Of a DNA stretch of 64,000 bases, positions 34,080-45,929 are shown one piece after another. Made by a program: the position numbers and the translations under genes. Position 1 is the stretch's first letter, and every line of letters starts with the position of its first letter. The notes under the pieces are model-generated. The model saw only the letters and a program-made list of their open reading frames with translations. It searched no databases and was not told the DNA's origin. Source of the DNA: Cristatella mucedo (lineage: Eukaryota > Bryozoa > Phylactolaemata > Cristatellidae); assembly GCA_009760855.2 (NCBI GenBank), contig WPIO01000145.1:583001-647000 (forward strand), in the 5' to 3' direction.

Positions 34080-35053
34080 GCGACCCCGCCAGCTTCTCCG
34101 CACATTGTTTTCTCTTGTCAGACTTTGGCACAAACGCTCCATTGTGCAGGAGGTTGACTACGCCAACACGGCGAACGCCGCGCCGGCACCGCCCGCCGCG
34201 AAGCTTTCGAAGCCCGACCGGTGGCCGAACGCTGGCCGAGGGTCGAAGCGAGCACTCCTCTGCCGCCGCCGCCGCCGTCGTCTTACCGGTCGCCGAACGG
34301 CGTTCGCAAACTCCTAACGAGTAGCGGCGACGACCGTCGCGCGTCTCGCTCGACGCCGCTACCAGGCACGCCGCCGCCGCCGCCGCAGCCACCGTGCGCC
34401 ACCTCGGGCGCAGCCGCCGACTGGGCGGTCTCGCGCGCGCGGGCAGCAGCTGGGCGAAGCTGACAAAGGCGGCACCGGTGCGTGAATCGCGGGCGCTCGC
34501 TCGCTAAGAGCCATTGCTCCGCTGAGCGCTCAGCCGCAGTTGATCGGTCAGCGTCTTCGCTCCAGGCCGCGGGCCCAACCACCGACGGGCGGCGGCGGCG
34601 GCGGCGGCGGCGGCTGACAGGTAAATGCGCGCGCGCGCGGACCCGTCGCCCCCCCTTGCCCACAGCCCGGTAGTCTGCGTCGCCGTTGCCGTCGGTAAGC
34701 CGCCGGCCGTACGAGAGCGCGCGCGCGCGGGCTGCCCGAGACGCCGCGGCAGGGGTCGCGGCGGTGGCCGCGCCGCTCCGCCGAGGCGTGGCGATGCTGC
34801 GCCCGGCGGCGCCGATCCGTCGGTCGGCGCCGTCGGCCCGGCGGCCTCCTCGTCACCGCCGATCTGCGCCCGGCGGCGTCCGACAGGCGACGACCAATTG
34901 ATTGCGGCGAAGACAAACGAGACGACGCGCGTGCGAATCGCGCCGCCCGCGCTTGCAGCCTCCGCGCGGCGCCGGAAGCCGGAGCTGCAGACGACGGCTC
35001 GCGTCGCTGCAGACGGCTAGCGGTCTCGCTCGAGCGCTCCCGACCGACGGAGC
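34080..35053 (+). promoter_or_regulatory. CpG island upstream of the unknown plus-strand gene
   Basis: The sequence is extremely CpG-rich, with (GCC)n and (GGC)n runs (about 34587-34615) and many GCGCGC strings. It leads directly to the proposed start codon at 35054. There is no TATA-like element near a clear start. Arg/Ala/Pro-rich frames on both strands are composition artefacts. High CpG content continues through the first intron to about 38.3 kb, so the transcription start may not be unique. Confidence 0.5.
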
Positions 35054-35269
35054 ATGGCTGGCCGTCTGCTGCCCGAAGAGAAGGAGCTGGGAATTTACGA
35101 CGACGACGACGCCAGCAGCAGCAGCAGCGCCGACGATCTGCTCAGCGGGAACGAGGGCGGCGCGAACGCGGACGGAGAGAGGGGACGCGCGAAGAGAGAA
35201 GATGCGGCCGCCGGTGCGGCAGCAGACGGCGGAGGCGGGACTGCTGACGGCTCCGCGGCCGCCGCTGCG
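35054..35269 (+). CDS. Unknown 486-residue protein, exon 1
   Basis: ATG in the context gagcATGg begins MAGRLLPEEKELGIYDDDD, followed by SSSSSADDLLSGNEGG and an acidic then Ala/Gly-rich stretch. It closes at a gtaagc donor in phase 0 after 72 codons. The acidic N-terminus with a five-serine run could be a phosphorylated or transactivation-like segment, but I recognise no family. The start is chosen because the frame is open from here to a good donor and joins the next exon in phase. Confidence 0.55.
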
Positions 35270-38148
35270 GTAAGCCCAGCCAGCGGCCGTGCGCCACGCC
35301 GATCCTTCTCGCGCCCGCGTTTCCCCTGCTCGCCTGCGTTCCCCTTCTCCCCCCCTTCGTCTGCCGCGGCTACTCCGCGTTTATTGGCTGCACCCTCTCT
35401 TGGGCGCGTGCGACGTTTAGCGCGTCGCAAGGGGGCGTGTAGAGAGTAGCGCTCGAAAGAGAGACGATGCTTCGCGCAGGCGTCGCCAGAATAGTTCCAA
35501 GGAGGGGCCGAGAGGCCATAACTTGACTCTTCAAGAAGCAGCCAATCACAGGAAGATGAGGGGCGCATATTTGGCGGGTCGGCCGCTCCCCCCCCCCGCG
35601 CGCGACCCTTCGAGTCGGTCTAAGGCGGAGGCGGGTAGGACGAGCGACCAGGTCACGCGCCGGTCACTCTCCTTCTTCGAGCCGCGGCGCGCCCCATCAT
35701 CGGTAGTTGAGCCCGCGAGCTCTGACGCCAAAGGCGGAAGTCACGCAAACTGCCCGCTCTCGCTGCAGCCGCTCTCGCTTCCGCCCTCGCTTCCGGCTCG
35801 GCGCTCGCGACGCTCTGCCGGCCGCGCGCGCGCAGCACGGGTCGAGCAAGAGGATGAGCGCGAACTGTGACTCGCACGACTGCTCGCGCTCGTCAGCGAC
35901 TCGGCCGGGAGCGCGTAGCGGCGCGACGTCACCTCGCGACGCTTGGCCTGGCTAGCTCTCTCGCGCGAAGGCGCCCCCCCGTACGGCTCGTTCTCTTCAT
36001 TCTCCGCCACTCTCGCGCGCTCTCGCCATCGTCAGCCGAACCACTTCTTCTGTCTTCCGCCTTTGCTTTCGCCTCCACCGCCCCCGCGGCCGAGCGCAAG
36101 CGCATCTTAGCTTGGACCGCCGTCCCCACTTTTTGCCCGTCAGTGCGGCGCTATCCGCCAGCTACGTCGCAGCTCCAGCGCTCGGTAGACAAGCGGCGGA
36201 CAACTCCGGAGCATCGGAGAGCGCAGCGCGCAGGCGCGTGGCGAGGCAGAGCGAGAATGAGCGAGAGCGCTGACACTGTCGCTTCGGACGCGAGGCCCAA
36301 GATGAAAGTGGCGCGTGCAGTGGCGGAACGATCTCGGCGCAGTTACTCGTGCAGAAGAAAAACAGTGCATTGAATCAAGCTGAACGAGACCTATTAGCGC
36401 GCGCGCGTGCGCCAATGCAGCTCTCGAGCTTGCAGTGGTCAGAGGCAGGGCAATCCTCAACAATACTCGCCTGCGACGTAAGTGCGCGCGGCGAACTAGC
36501 GAAGTGCCGGCGAAGTCTAGAAAGCGTGAAGAAAGCGCGCAGGACACAAACCACCCACCCAGCCCTCCCGACGCCGACCGGAAGGTCCGGGTGCGCCGAC
36601 GCGTGCGCCCCCTTGCATTCGTTGGACGCGCTCGCCTCCGGGCAGTCGTGAAACTCGCGAAGCTATCGTGTCCTTTATAATTAGCGTCATCAGCCAGCTA
36701 GACACAGTTTCCTATTAATGCAAGGACTTTCGGTCGTGAGCCTTGGAGAAGTCAAGCCGACTTGCACATCGCGCAGATGCTGTTCGCGGAAAGCGCGCCC
36801 TCCTCGCAAGACGCTAGTGCCACTCTGAAAGTTAATCCTGACCGACGCTTCGCGCGGAAAGCGCGCCCTCCTAAGAAAAACTCGCCCTCCCCCCCGAAGA
36901 CGCGGGAAGCACAGGGAAGTGGAGGCAAAGGGATCGCGACCGTCTTGGAAGTGCGTTGAAGGAGTGCGCTGCTGGGCGAATCGCCGACCGAAACGCACCT
37001 TCAACCTTCTCCTCGATTGGCTGCCTTCGGAAAGGTTAAGCTGTGACCTCGTGCTCGCAAAGCTCCGGGCTACGAAAGCACCAGTAGGCGCACGCTGAAG
37101 CAGAGCGCACCCCAGCAAGCCCTCTATGACAAGTATCAGTCCTCACCTCTGAAGACTGACGCTGATACGGTAAGCCCCAAGCGCGCGGCGCCGACTCCAG
37201 CGGCCGCCACCCAAAAGGAAACGTCGCTCGCCGGCCGGAAATCGACCACGGACGCTGCGCGCGCCGCCTGACGTGGCGCCTTTGGCTGGCCCCGGGTGGG
37301 CCTGCCCCCAGATCGAACTCGCTCGCTGCGATATCGCGCGCGGCGATGGATCCCTCTGGAGACGATGGATCGCGTTGTTGGGCATTCGGCGCGGCGCCCA
37401 GCAAGTACTCTCTTCAGCTCTCGGTGAAAATGCGTGACTCCACGGGGGGGGGGGGCAGGAGTGGGGCTACCGTGCTACCGAGGAGTAGCGAAAGAGGTGT
37501 CCGACGGCGCACCGCTTCCCGGTGGGTTTCGGTGCTGGTGGCATGGACCAGTTTAAGGCCCCCGCCCCCTAAACCACCAGCAGCAGCTCGCTTGTCCGCG
37601 AGTCTGGCGAAAGATCGGCTGGCGACTGGCGAGCGAGCTCTTTCGTCGAGTAGCGACAGCGACCTGATTTGGTCGCGGTCGCCGTCGACGATGGCGTGCC
37701 GAGGCACCGCCGCAGATCGGCGATTCCGCTCGTCCGCGAGGAGGCGTCTCGGCTGCGGCGCTGCCGGCGCGTGGGAGCGCGCGCCTCCGATCGAGCATTG
37801 CACTCCGCTCGCCATGCCGCGAGCACTTCCGTCGGCCGCCTCTTCGCCGCGACGACCCGGTCCGGTTTGACTCGTCTCATCCTACCCCACCACGCCCCTC
37901 CCACCTCTCGGGTCGCGCGCGCGGCTTCCGCGGACCTTGTAGCGGCCGGACGGCAGCGCGTACGAATATCGAGTGCCGCATTTGGGCTGGGCGCCGGTTG
38001 CCGCATCCGTCGGGCCGACTCCGCCGCTGGCGGAACCAATCCGCCAATCGCCCCGACTATCGCGCCGCACTCGTCGAAGCGCCGGCGGCGGCGCGACGTC
38101 GCGCCGCAGTCTGGCCGACTAGTACGCGCCGGTGCGCTTTTTTTTCAG
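35270..38148. other. First intron of the unknown gene, CpG-rich
   Basis: No further exon is supported. Long Arg-rich frames on both strands reflect GC content. A dispersed short repeat with agcagccaatcacagg lies near 35533. A 20-bp string cgcggaaagcgcgccctcct occurs near 36785 and again near 36857. Confidence 0.4.
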
Positions 38149-38258
38149 GCGGACGAAACTGGCGGACGTGCGCGGGCGATTCCGCGCGGCGACGGTCGCA
38201 CGGCGCCGGACGAGACGGTGGAAAGCGAGACGGCGAAAGCCGCAAACGCGAGGCCTAG
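38149..38258 (+). CDS. Unknown 486-residue protein, exon 2
   Basis: A strong acceptor (gcgcttttttttcag) enters in phase 0 with ADETGGRARAIPRGDGR, then TAPDETVESETAKAANARP. The donor gtgagc leaves two bases of a codon. The exon is short, polar and probably disordered. Both phases fit the neighbours. Confidence 0.5.
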
Positions 38259-38285
38259 GTGAGCGGTCGCTGCTCCTCCGACGAG

Positions 38286-38291
38286 GCAGCT

Positions 38292-38315
<24 letters not shown>
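38286..38315. repeat. (GGC)n trinucleotide run
   Basis: About ten GGC units lie in the second intron of the unknown gene. Confidence 0.9.
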
Positions 38316-38324
<9 letters not shown>

Positions 38325-38706
38325 CACTGCGGTTGCCGCTGCTGCTGCGAACCGCCGCTTCGGCGATAAATCGTCGGCGCTAGCTGTCGCCGCGCAGGCG
38401 CCGCTGGTGGCCGTATTGATTACGACACGCTGCCTCGGAACTGTCTCGATCGATTCAACCGCCCATGCCATCAGAACGTCACCAAACATTAACAATACCG
38501 GCTGCGGCGTTGCGAGCGCTACTAATTCCTTTTCGGGCGCCGACAGCGCCTGCCGCGGACCCCTAGCGATCTGCTGCCGTCGCCATTGTCGTCGGCCGCC
38601 GCCGCCGCCGTCCGTTCGCATCCGCTCGTCTGCGTTCGCGATCTCGTGCCAACGCTGCTGGACGACGATCGCGCAGGAGCCGAGCGACAGCTGGCCGCGT
38701 AGGCAG

Positions 38707-38923
38707 CGGCAGCGAGAGCGAAAACGGGAGGGACGACGCGAGCGGCCGCCGGGCCAACGTGCTCGTCACCGCGGCGCTCGAGCTGCTGCACCAGCGATGC
38801 GTCAGCGTCGCCAAGCAGAAGGCGCCCTTCTACGAGACGACTCGCTCGCCGCTCGCTAGCCAGCGCAGCGTCAAGTACGTCTCGGTCAGCCAGAGCCTGC
38901 CGCTGCCCATGGAGCCGCTCAAG
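38707..38923 (+). CDS. Unknown 486-residue protein, exon 3
   Basis: This is the best-structured part of the protein. It contains ANVLVTAALELLHQRCVSV, AKQKAPFYETTRSPLASQR and SVKYVSVSQSLPLPMEPLK, followed by a gtacgt donor in phase 0. A helix-like segment then a strand-rich segment suggest a small folded domain. The 5' boundary is weak: acceptors at gcag before 38707 or six bases later both match the phase of exon 2, but neither has a good pyrimidine tract. I do not recognise the family. Confidence 0.55.
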
Positions 38924-39040
38924 GTACGTCCGCTGCGCCCCCCCCCGCATCCGCCGCCGCGGGCGCGGCGCAGGCGCCTGGCAACGGCGCGAGAGCGAGC
39001 AGCGCGGGGCTGGCGCGCTTTCCATCCCTTTGATCAAGAA

Positions 39041-39373
<333 letters not shown>

Positions 39374-39393
39374 GAGAGAGAGAGAGAGAGAGC

Positions 39394-40074
39394 GACAGAT
39401 AGGGCGGTAGATAGAGCGATAGAAAGGCCCAGGCGCAGCCCGAGGTTTGGTTGGCAGCAGTGGCTCGGACGCTCGCGCCGACCGCATTTTTTTCGCCAGA
39501 TACCATTCGCCACTCGCGTTGCTCGTGCGCAATGAAGGCCTGCCCCGTGCCACCTGGCCACGGGAGTGAATCCTTGGCATTTTGGCCTGGGCCATACCTC
39601 GGCGATTAAATTGTGGAAAAACGCTGCCTCTTTCTCTCTCTCTCTCTCTCGCGCGCGCGACCCGCGAGTCGGTGCGCGAGAGAAAAATGAATGAAAAATT
39701 CGCTAACAGAAATTGAAATTCGCGTGAGGCGGGAAGCATACGAACGCAGTGCGGACTGCGACTCGGGCTTAGGTAAGTGACGCGAACGCAGCTCACGCGC
39801 ATGGCGAGCAAGGCCGCTCGATCGACATGCGCGCGCCATGGCAGGACGGCGAAAAGGCTAAAGATCGCAGGGTTCAATCGCGAAATGAGGTTATTTTAGA
39901 CTAAGCGTATGCCTGGATGCCCACTGGGGACGACGCACGACGGCCAAAAAAGGCGGTAGCGAGTATCCCTTCCTTGCAGCATCGGGTTGAGCGACGTAAC
40001 GCGATGGGTACCTCGCGAAGTTCGTTTTTTGCTCGCGCGTCGATGCATCTGCTGTTTGAACGAAACGCCGAAAC
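39394..40074. other. Intron of the unknown gene, no clear content
   Basis: Apart from a short CT tract near 39630-39650 I see no supported feature. Confidence 0.4.
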
Positions 40075-40198
40075 CCTAATGTAATGTAATGTATCTCCGT
40101 CTGTAACTCCACAAAGTCATAAAGACCACGTGGGTGTTACGCAGGAGAGTTTTGGATAGCGCACTCACAGCCTAAGCGGCTTTCGGTACGCATTCGGT
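40075..40198 (-). repeat. Dispersed 120-bp repeat (family B), copy 2
   Basis: Reverse-complement copy of the repeat at 7743-7862, with an extended aatgtaatgtaatgta tail at its low-coordinate end. Confidence 0.78.
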
Positions 40199-40455
40199 AA
40201 TAATAATAATAATAATAATAATTCACTTGATAAAGCGCCCTCAGAGAACTTAATCTCTCTCCAGGCGCTTTACATTTGCTGTAAAGTGAAATGCAATTGA
40301 AAGGTAAGTAAAATCATGCTTGAAAAAACAAACGAAATGAATAATATGGTTAGGGGTGACATGCACAGGGTCAGCATGCAAATGTGGTTAGTGGCAGCAT
40401 TCACAGTGTCAGCACGCATAAGCACATCAAGGACGAATCACAGGGACCCACTGAC
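40199..40455 (-). mobile_element. L2-type LINE 3' fragment
   Basis: An AAT tail is followed by the reversed hairpin (aaagcgccctcagagaactt) and 3' UTR as far as aatcacagggacccactgac. There it changes abruptly to a different LINE-like sequence. Confidence 0.9.
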
Positions 40456-40800
40456 TTCGTCTCACGCAACAAGGAGAAAGTGGGAAGCGTAGCAGAGTCA
40501 GGAGAGCAGTTGAGGTAGTGAGTAGCATAGAAGTAGCAGCTCAGGACCGCTGAAAAGGATGTGCCCTAGTCGGCAGTAGGAGAGTAGTTGTCGTTGCGTA
40601 AGAATTGTGGAAGCGAGTTGCACAGTCTAGGACCTGCAGAGCTAAAGCTTCTGTCGCCAACTGTCTTTAAGCGGAGGAATGGGACAGCTAATTTATTGTC
40701 CACACAGGACCTGAGGGCGCGAACAGGCTGACGCCGATGCAGCAGTTCAGCTAGGTACGAAGGAGCCAAGCCGTGGCCGGCCTTGTGGGTCAGCGTAGAT
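40456..40800 (-). mobile_element. LINE ORF end, second subfamily
   Basis: The minus strand reads MAPSYLAELLHRRQPVRALR, then LKTVGDRSFSSAGPRLCNSLP. This is the C-terminal region of a CR1/L2-type LINE, but clearly a different subfamily from the ATT-tailed copies. The frame is short and truncated. Confidence 0.7.
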
Positions 40801-40818
40801 GCTCTGTATCCTTTGCTG

Positions 40819-41392
40819 AGAGTGTTTCAGTGTGCTTCTTGGTTCGTAGGACCTAATAGACGCATGACCTTAGAATTGGCCTTAGTAGAATGGGGTCAGG
40901 TCCACACAGGACCTGAGGGCGCGAACAGGCTGAAACAGGCTGATGCAGCAGTTCAGCTAGGTACGAAAAACCCTAGAGAAGAGAGGGCTGTAGTGGCATA
41001 ATAGCTTTCTTCGGTAGCCCAGCCAAAAGGGAATTACAATAATCAAGCCGAGACAGAACTAAAGAGCTAGTTAAATTTTTTACAAGCCACTGTCGACTAG
41101 ACTTCAATATTTTCTTTCTGGCTTACATGTTGCTACACATTGATTTGTCGTAAGGCGTATTCCCTTACCTTGCTAATACCACACTTATCTTTCTCAGGAA
41201 AAGCCGCAGCTTATAGTGGAATAGAGAGTGTTTCAGTGCGCTGCTTGGTTCGTAGGACCTAATAGACGCATGACCTTAGAATTGGCCTTAGTAGAATGGG
41301 GTCAGGTCCACACAGGACCTGAGGGCGCGGCGAACTGGCTGAAACTGATGCAGCAGTTCAGCTAGGTACGAAGAACCCTAGAGAAGAGAGGG
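40819..41392. repeat. Direct duplication, two units of about 168 bp
   Basis: Units at 40819-40987 and 41226-41392 share gagtgtttcagtg, ttggttcgtaggacctaata, gacgcatgaccttagaattg, gtccacacaggacctgaggg and gaagagaggg. They are near-identical except for small changes. About 240 bp of unrelated LINE-like sequence lies between. Their 3' halves also match part of the LINE at 40456-40800. Confidence 0.88.
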
Positions 41393-41644
41393 GACCGAAA
41401 CTGCTCGATGCTCCTTCTTGGATCTAGCGCCGATGCACCTTCCGTTATCGGCGATGCGCTCGGCGCCAAAACTTCCGGTTAGCCACCCTTGCGGCATCGG
41501 CACCACGCTGCCGCGGCCGCCGCGTTTCTCGACCAGCACCTGCGCGCCGGACTCGCTACCGACCGCAACCGGCCGCATGCTCAGCCGCCTTCAAGCGGTC
41601 GCCTCGCTGTCACCGCGAGCGCGCCGCTCCTTTCTCGCGCGCAG

Positions 41645-42562
41645 GCGTGGAAAGGCTACAACGGCAACCTGTACTTTGAACCCATATCCATCAAACCGGC
41701 TCAGCTGGGCGGCGTCGCGAAGGCGGCGGCCAGCCGCGAAAGCGGCAGCGACGCCGGCGGCGAGAACCCCTCGGCGGCGGCGGCGGCGGCGCCCGCCGAC
41801 GCCTCCGCGCGTGCGAGGGTCGGCAAGGCTCGCACGGCGCCAGTCAGCCGCGGCGGCGGCGGCGGCGGCGGCGGCGCCCGTCGCAACCGCCACGACGCAG
41901 ATACGGAAGAGTTCGGCGCGCCGCCGCTGGATCTACCGTTCCGGCAGATGTCGGTGCTGGACAAGAGCGCCGTCATGAGCCGGCTGAACAAGCACCTGCA
42001 CGAGGACCTGGCCTGGATTCGCGGCCAGGAGGCGGTCGGCAGCCTCATCGAGGCTGCCGCGCCGGGCGACAAGGCGCGCGAGCGCGACAAGTACCGACCC
42101 GAGCGCATCCGCAAGGGCTCCGTCGTGGCGGCGCGCTCCGCCGCCGCATCCGGGTACTCGGCGCGCTCGCCGCCGCCGCCGCCGCCGAGGGCCGTCGCCG
42201 CCGCGGCGAGCGGCGGACGGAACGCTAACGTGGCCGTCAGCGGCGCCAAGTTTCACGCGCCGCTGTACATGAGCCCGCTGCTGCTGCGTACGACGACGCA
42301 GTACTCGCAGAGCGCGCAGCGAGTGGCGACCAGCAGCCCGGAGCTGTACGGCGGCGGCGGCGGCGGCGCTGGGGGCAGCTACGAGCGGCTGCCGCCGCTC
42401 GAGCAGCTGCGCGCCAGCCTGCGGCACATCGACAACAGTGCGGATCAGAGTGAGCGGCTTCTGCTGCTCGACGGCGGCGGCCGCAGTCGCCACCGCCTGG
42501 GCGTGGTCGAGAAGCCGCTGGCTTACGTCAAGTACAGCCGCGACGTGAAGACGCTCTACTAG
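41645..42562 (+). CDS. Unknown 486-residue protein, terminal exon
   Basis: The acceptor ctcgcgcgcag enters in phase 0 with AWKGYNGNLYFEPISIKPAQ. Then come poly-Ala and poly-Gly tracts, a conserved-looking block (APPLDLPFRQMSVLDKSAVM, SRLNKHLHEDLAWIRGQEAV), a basic segment (KARERDKYRPERIRKGSV) and a second block with FHAPLYMSPLLLRTTTQYSQ. The C-terminus has LEQLRASLRHIDNSADQ and ends AYVKYSRDVKTLY. The exon is about 305 residues. There are no membrane segments and no catalytic motif that I recognise. Regular amphipathic blocks between homopolymer runs suggest a real, partly disordered protein. It could be a cytoskeletal or scaffold protein, but that is only a guess. Confidence 0.68.
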   Translation, partial: AWKGYNGNLYFEPISIKPAQLGGVAKAAASRESGSDAGGENPSAAAAAAPADASARARVGKARTAPVSRGGGGGGGGARRNRHDADTEEFGAPPLDLPFRQMSVLDKSAVMSRLNKHLHEDLAWIRGQEAVGSLIEAAAPGDKARERDKYRPERIRKGSVVAARSAAASGYSARSPPPPPPRAVAAAASGGRNANVAVSGAKFHAPLYMSPLLLRTTTQYSQSAQRVATSSPELYGGGGGGAGGSYERLPPLEQLRASLRHIDNSADQSERLLLLDGGGRSRHRLGVVEKPLAYVKYSRDVKTLY

Positions 42563-42683
42563 CTTGCGCATCGCCCGCTGCCATCGACCGCTACCGCGAT
42601 CAAGGGCTGGACGCCCGAGTGCAGCTGCAGCATTATTTTCTCTTTCTACTCTGGACCGGTGGGGCGAAGGTGGCTGAGCGGCT

Positions 42684-42689
42684 AATAAA
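42684..42689 (+). terminator. Poly(A) signal AATAAA
   Basis: AATAAA lies 122 bp after the stop codon of the unknown plus-strand gene. GT-containing sequence follows. It gives a short 3' UTR and supports the terminal exon call. Confidence 0.55.
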
Positions 42690-42725
42690 CGGGCTGCACT
42701 TGCGGCGCTGCGCGCGCGGTAGCCT

Positions 42726-42764
42726 GATTGGACGCTGGCTGATTGGACGCGGTAGCCTGATTGG
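42726..42764. promoter_or_regulatory. Three reversed CCAAT boxes
   Basis: gattgg occurs at 42726, 42741 and 42759, spaced 15 and 18 bp, within an imperfect tandem repeat (tagcctgattgg). The arrangement resembles NF-Y sites, possibly for a minus-strand or downstream transcript. No gene start is identified. Confidence 0.35.
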
Positions 42765-42769
42765 TCGCC

Positions 42770-45127
42770 GAACGTTGCGTCAATTGCTGAAGGCGGTTCA
42801 GCGGTGTGAGTAGGCGCGGAAGGCGAGCGCGGACTAACGTATATATACTAATTGTAATACTTATAATAATAATAATAGTACTTAATAACAATATACTAAT
42901 AATACTGCGCCCGTCAGCCGAGCGACGTCAGGTGAGCAATTGCCGAACTCGCTAGTGCGTCCGTACGTCCGGTAGCAATTAAAACGCAATCGCAAAGCGC
43001 TTGCGTCTCCGAAAGCGTCGTCTGACCGGCTGAGGCGGCACACTCTTCGGCATACGACATGCGACGTAGCGGCATGCGACTGTCGGCGAGCTACGGAGAG
43101 CGGCGCTCTCGCGGCCTCCGCCGCAGCAGACTTCGAGGACTTCGCTGTCTGGGGCGAAGGCGTGGCGGAAGCTCGCGACCTCGTTTGCTGCCGCGAGCTG
43201 CGGTAGCAAACGAAGCTTCTTGCCGATCTTCGCCCGCCGATCGGCTCCCGCCTCCGAGGCCCTCCCGCCGTCGCTATGCTAACGAGAAGCGCCTGGTCTT
43301 TATCCACTGAACTCCAAAAAAACCGGCGAATCTCCGAGAGTTACCTTCAACGTATGCGCAAGATTCGTCATCGAGTTTGCGATCTTCAACCGCGTGTATT
43401 TTACTAGCGATGCAAAACAAAGACTGCGAAATTGTCGATGTTTAAGGAAAAAGTCCTGGAGCGACCGTAATCCGCCAGTGGGCATCTTCTTTGGTAACTG
43501 TTGCGACTGAGCCTTCGTAAGGCTGGGGAGCTTTCTCCAGATTCTCGCTTTTCTCAAGCGGCCGGCATTCTGCGCTGCACGCGGTAGCGAAGATACCTCG
43601 GGACCTGAATGAGGAAGATAGTTACATAGGAAGATGGGCGAGTTGTCAAGAGGTGGCAGCCAAGGACCGGCGGGAGAGTCACAAGCTGGAAATGAGTCAG
43701 ACAACGTCGCAAGCGACTGCAGCGCCCCTGGCGTCGGATTGCGGTATTAGCCCGGGTCCGCTGCAGTCGATTGCGCGATAACGAAAGCGCGCAGTCACGA
43801 AAAACTTTCATGGGCGCCCTCGAACAAAAGTGCAGTTGAATAATTGCTATCCGAATTGAAGCTTCGCGAAACTGATTCCCAGTGGATTGTGGTCGCGGTC
43901 GGTGACTTTGGAGCCCATTGGCAAGAGAACTCGGGTGCACGATGGCAGGAAATTTAGTTCGTTAATTGTTAATTATAACAACCGTGTACACGTGCGGTAA
44001 TTGCTCGAGATTCAAGCTTCGCGTCGCCTGTTTATGACCAATTTTCACCTAATTGGAGCTCATTGCGGCAATTCGTCGAGCCCCCATCGTGCCAAAATTG
44101 AGCCCTCCCGCCATTGGCCGGCAGAGCCTATAAGCGAACGACAAAGCTGCCTGCTGCACCGGGCACTCAAGTCAGCTCTCCGTATCTTTCTGGCAGTAGC
44201 TTGCACTCATGGCCACGCACAAAAGCCAGAAGAAGTAAGGAGTAATCATACAAATGCTGCATTACGCAAAGGCGCGATTCCTGAGCTCGAAAAACAAGTC
44301 ACCACTGCTAAGTCCCAGGGCGATGCGCTGCTATCGCATCGGTAGCGAGGTGCAGCCCTGGGCCGCAGCGCTACGTCAATGTGTAGGGGCTCGCGGGCGC
44401 GCGATGGCGGCGCGACGAAGAGCGAAGCCCTCGCAGGCGAGCTGTTGCTCTGTCGACGACGGCTGTATTGTATCGCATACAGGCAACACAACCAAGCGAA
44501 CGTACATACTGATGCAGTAGCCGTCGTGCGTGCTGCTCCGGAGCATGTGGTGATAAGAGAGGAGAGTGAAGGGCGTGCGTACAGGCAGAAAGTTAATTGT
44601 GCGGTGGCTAGGAATGCGTTCCGTCCGCCCGTTGGGCGGACGGATTGTCGGCTTGGGGCGGAACCACGTGATGGCAATGACACGCCCACAAACGTAGCTC
44701 ACTTCCGTGGGCGGGGCAGGTCCTCGCCGGGCTCAGCCAGCCAGCCAGCCGAAGGGTAAACAGTAAATGGCAAACAACTGATCCTTGCAAGAACTGGCGG
44801 CTGACAAGTGTCCTCGGTCGCCGTGCTGTGAGTTTTATGAGTGGCTCGCCCACGAATGAATGCATCACCTGTCGTCGACTGCATACGGAGCCCAAACTTC
44901 GTGCAACGACTTTTTCGTGCCACTGGGCAAGTGAGCAGCTGTCGGTGGCCAAGCCAGGATTTTTATCTAGCGGGCGCATAACCTGTACACTTTTTATTTA
45001 GGGTTCAAGACCGGCAAGATTTTTACGTAGGCGGGGCTAGACCAGCAATTAATGAAAAAGGATCGCAAACAATCAGAGCGTTTATTCAATACGAACTCGG
45101 CGGTCGCTCGTCGATTGGCAATCTATC
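42770..45127. other. Intergenic stretch, no supported gene
   Basis: Frames at 42882-43310, 43300-43704, 44246-44689 and 44608-44979 overlap on opposite strands. They show no domain, no paired splice sites and no strand-consistent codon bias. A (CAGC)n-like run of agccagccagccagcc lies near 44740. Confidence 0.4.
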
Positions 45128-45236
45128 TACCGAAAGCTGTTTATAGGTTTTGAGTTCGCCACAGAAAACTCTCCTGCTCAACACCCATGTAGTCTCTGTG
45201 GAGTTACAAACGGAGACGAATTCCATTACATAATTT
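45128..45236 (+). repeat. Dispersed 120-bp repeat (family B), copy 3
   Basis: It shares ctaccgaaagc, gaaaactctc and ctctgtggagttacaaacgg with copies 1 and 2 and ends in attccattacat. It is more diverged than the other two. Confidence 0.72.
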
Positions 45237-45929
45237 CTTCGTTGGCGACGGTTGGGGGAAAGGGGCGTAGGAACACGAGGCAGTGCTGGTCGTTGCCCAG
45301 CTGTAGGTGGGGTAGGGGCAATTGCCCCAAGGCTCTGGCCCTTGCCGAAGGTGATAGCTTATGACGTGAGATAGTGAGGACCGGCAAGTAACGTCACCAA
45401 TATAACAGCAGGTATTTTTAGTTTTACACTGCCGTCACGCGTCAAGATGGCGACCAGTACTTCTGGGAGTGACGTCCGGGAGTGCAATAGAAGCACAATT
45501 CTTCTGTGACTCAGCAAAGCGAGTCCACAGGCAGTGAGCTCTAGTCTGTCTAAATATGTCCAACTGTTGGTATCGCTAGCAACGATGAAGTCCCAAGACT
45601 CATCTCCAAATGGCCCGACAGGTAGGGAGCTGCACGGCTTTAATAATGTTGCCTCCGTCATAGGTAGATGGCAGTGCTCGTTTGATAAGCAGCATTCTAT
45701 AAGGTTACAAATTTGTTATTCATAAGGATACATATTTCGCATTCCAAAGCTTCGGCTGGTTATCGATACTTATTGCTGGTCATCGGTAGTTCCGAGGGTT
45801 TACGAAATTTCCGTGGATGTCTAACTGCTAAGGCCAGCTGCTAGTTTTCAAAACTTGTGATGAGGCTCGCGTCCCCTGCAATAGCTTGTGAGCATAGACA
45901 ACTCTACTAACAAGGCCATGTCATGCCCA
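45237..45929. other. Unassigned intergenic sequence
   Basis: I see no supported gene or repeat in this stretch. Confidence 0.4.

Noticed and set aside
34221-38262. Many Arg/Ala/Pro-rich frames on both strands of the CpG-rich block
   Set aside because: High GC removes stop codons. The frames overlap on opposite strands and have no recognisable motif. Only exons with matching splice phases were kept.
43300-44979. Genes on either strand in the intergenic region
   Set aside because: The frames of 100-150 codons overlap on opposite strands, lack domains, splice pairs and poly(A) signals, and look like chance open frames in GC-moderate DNA.
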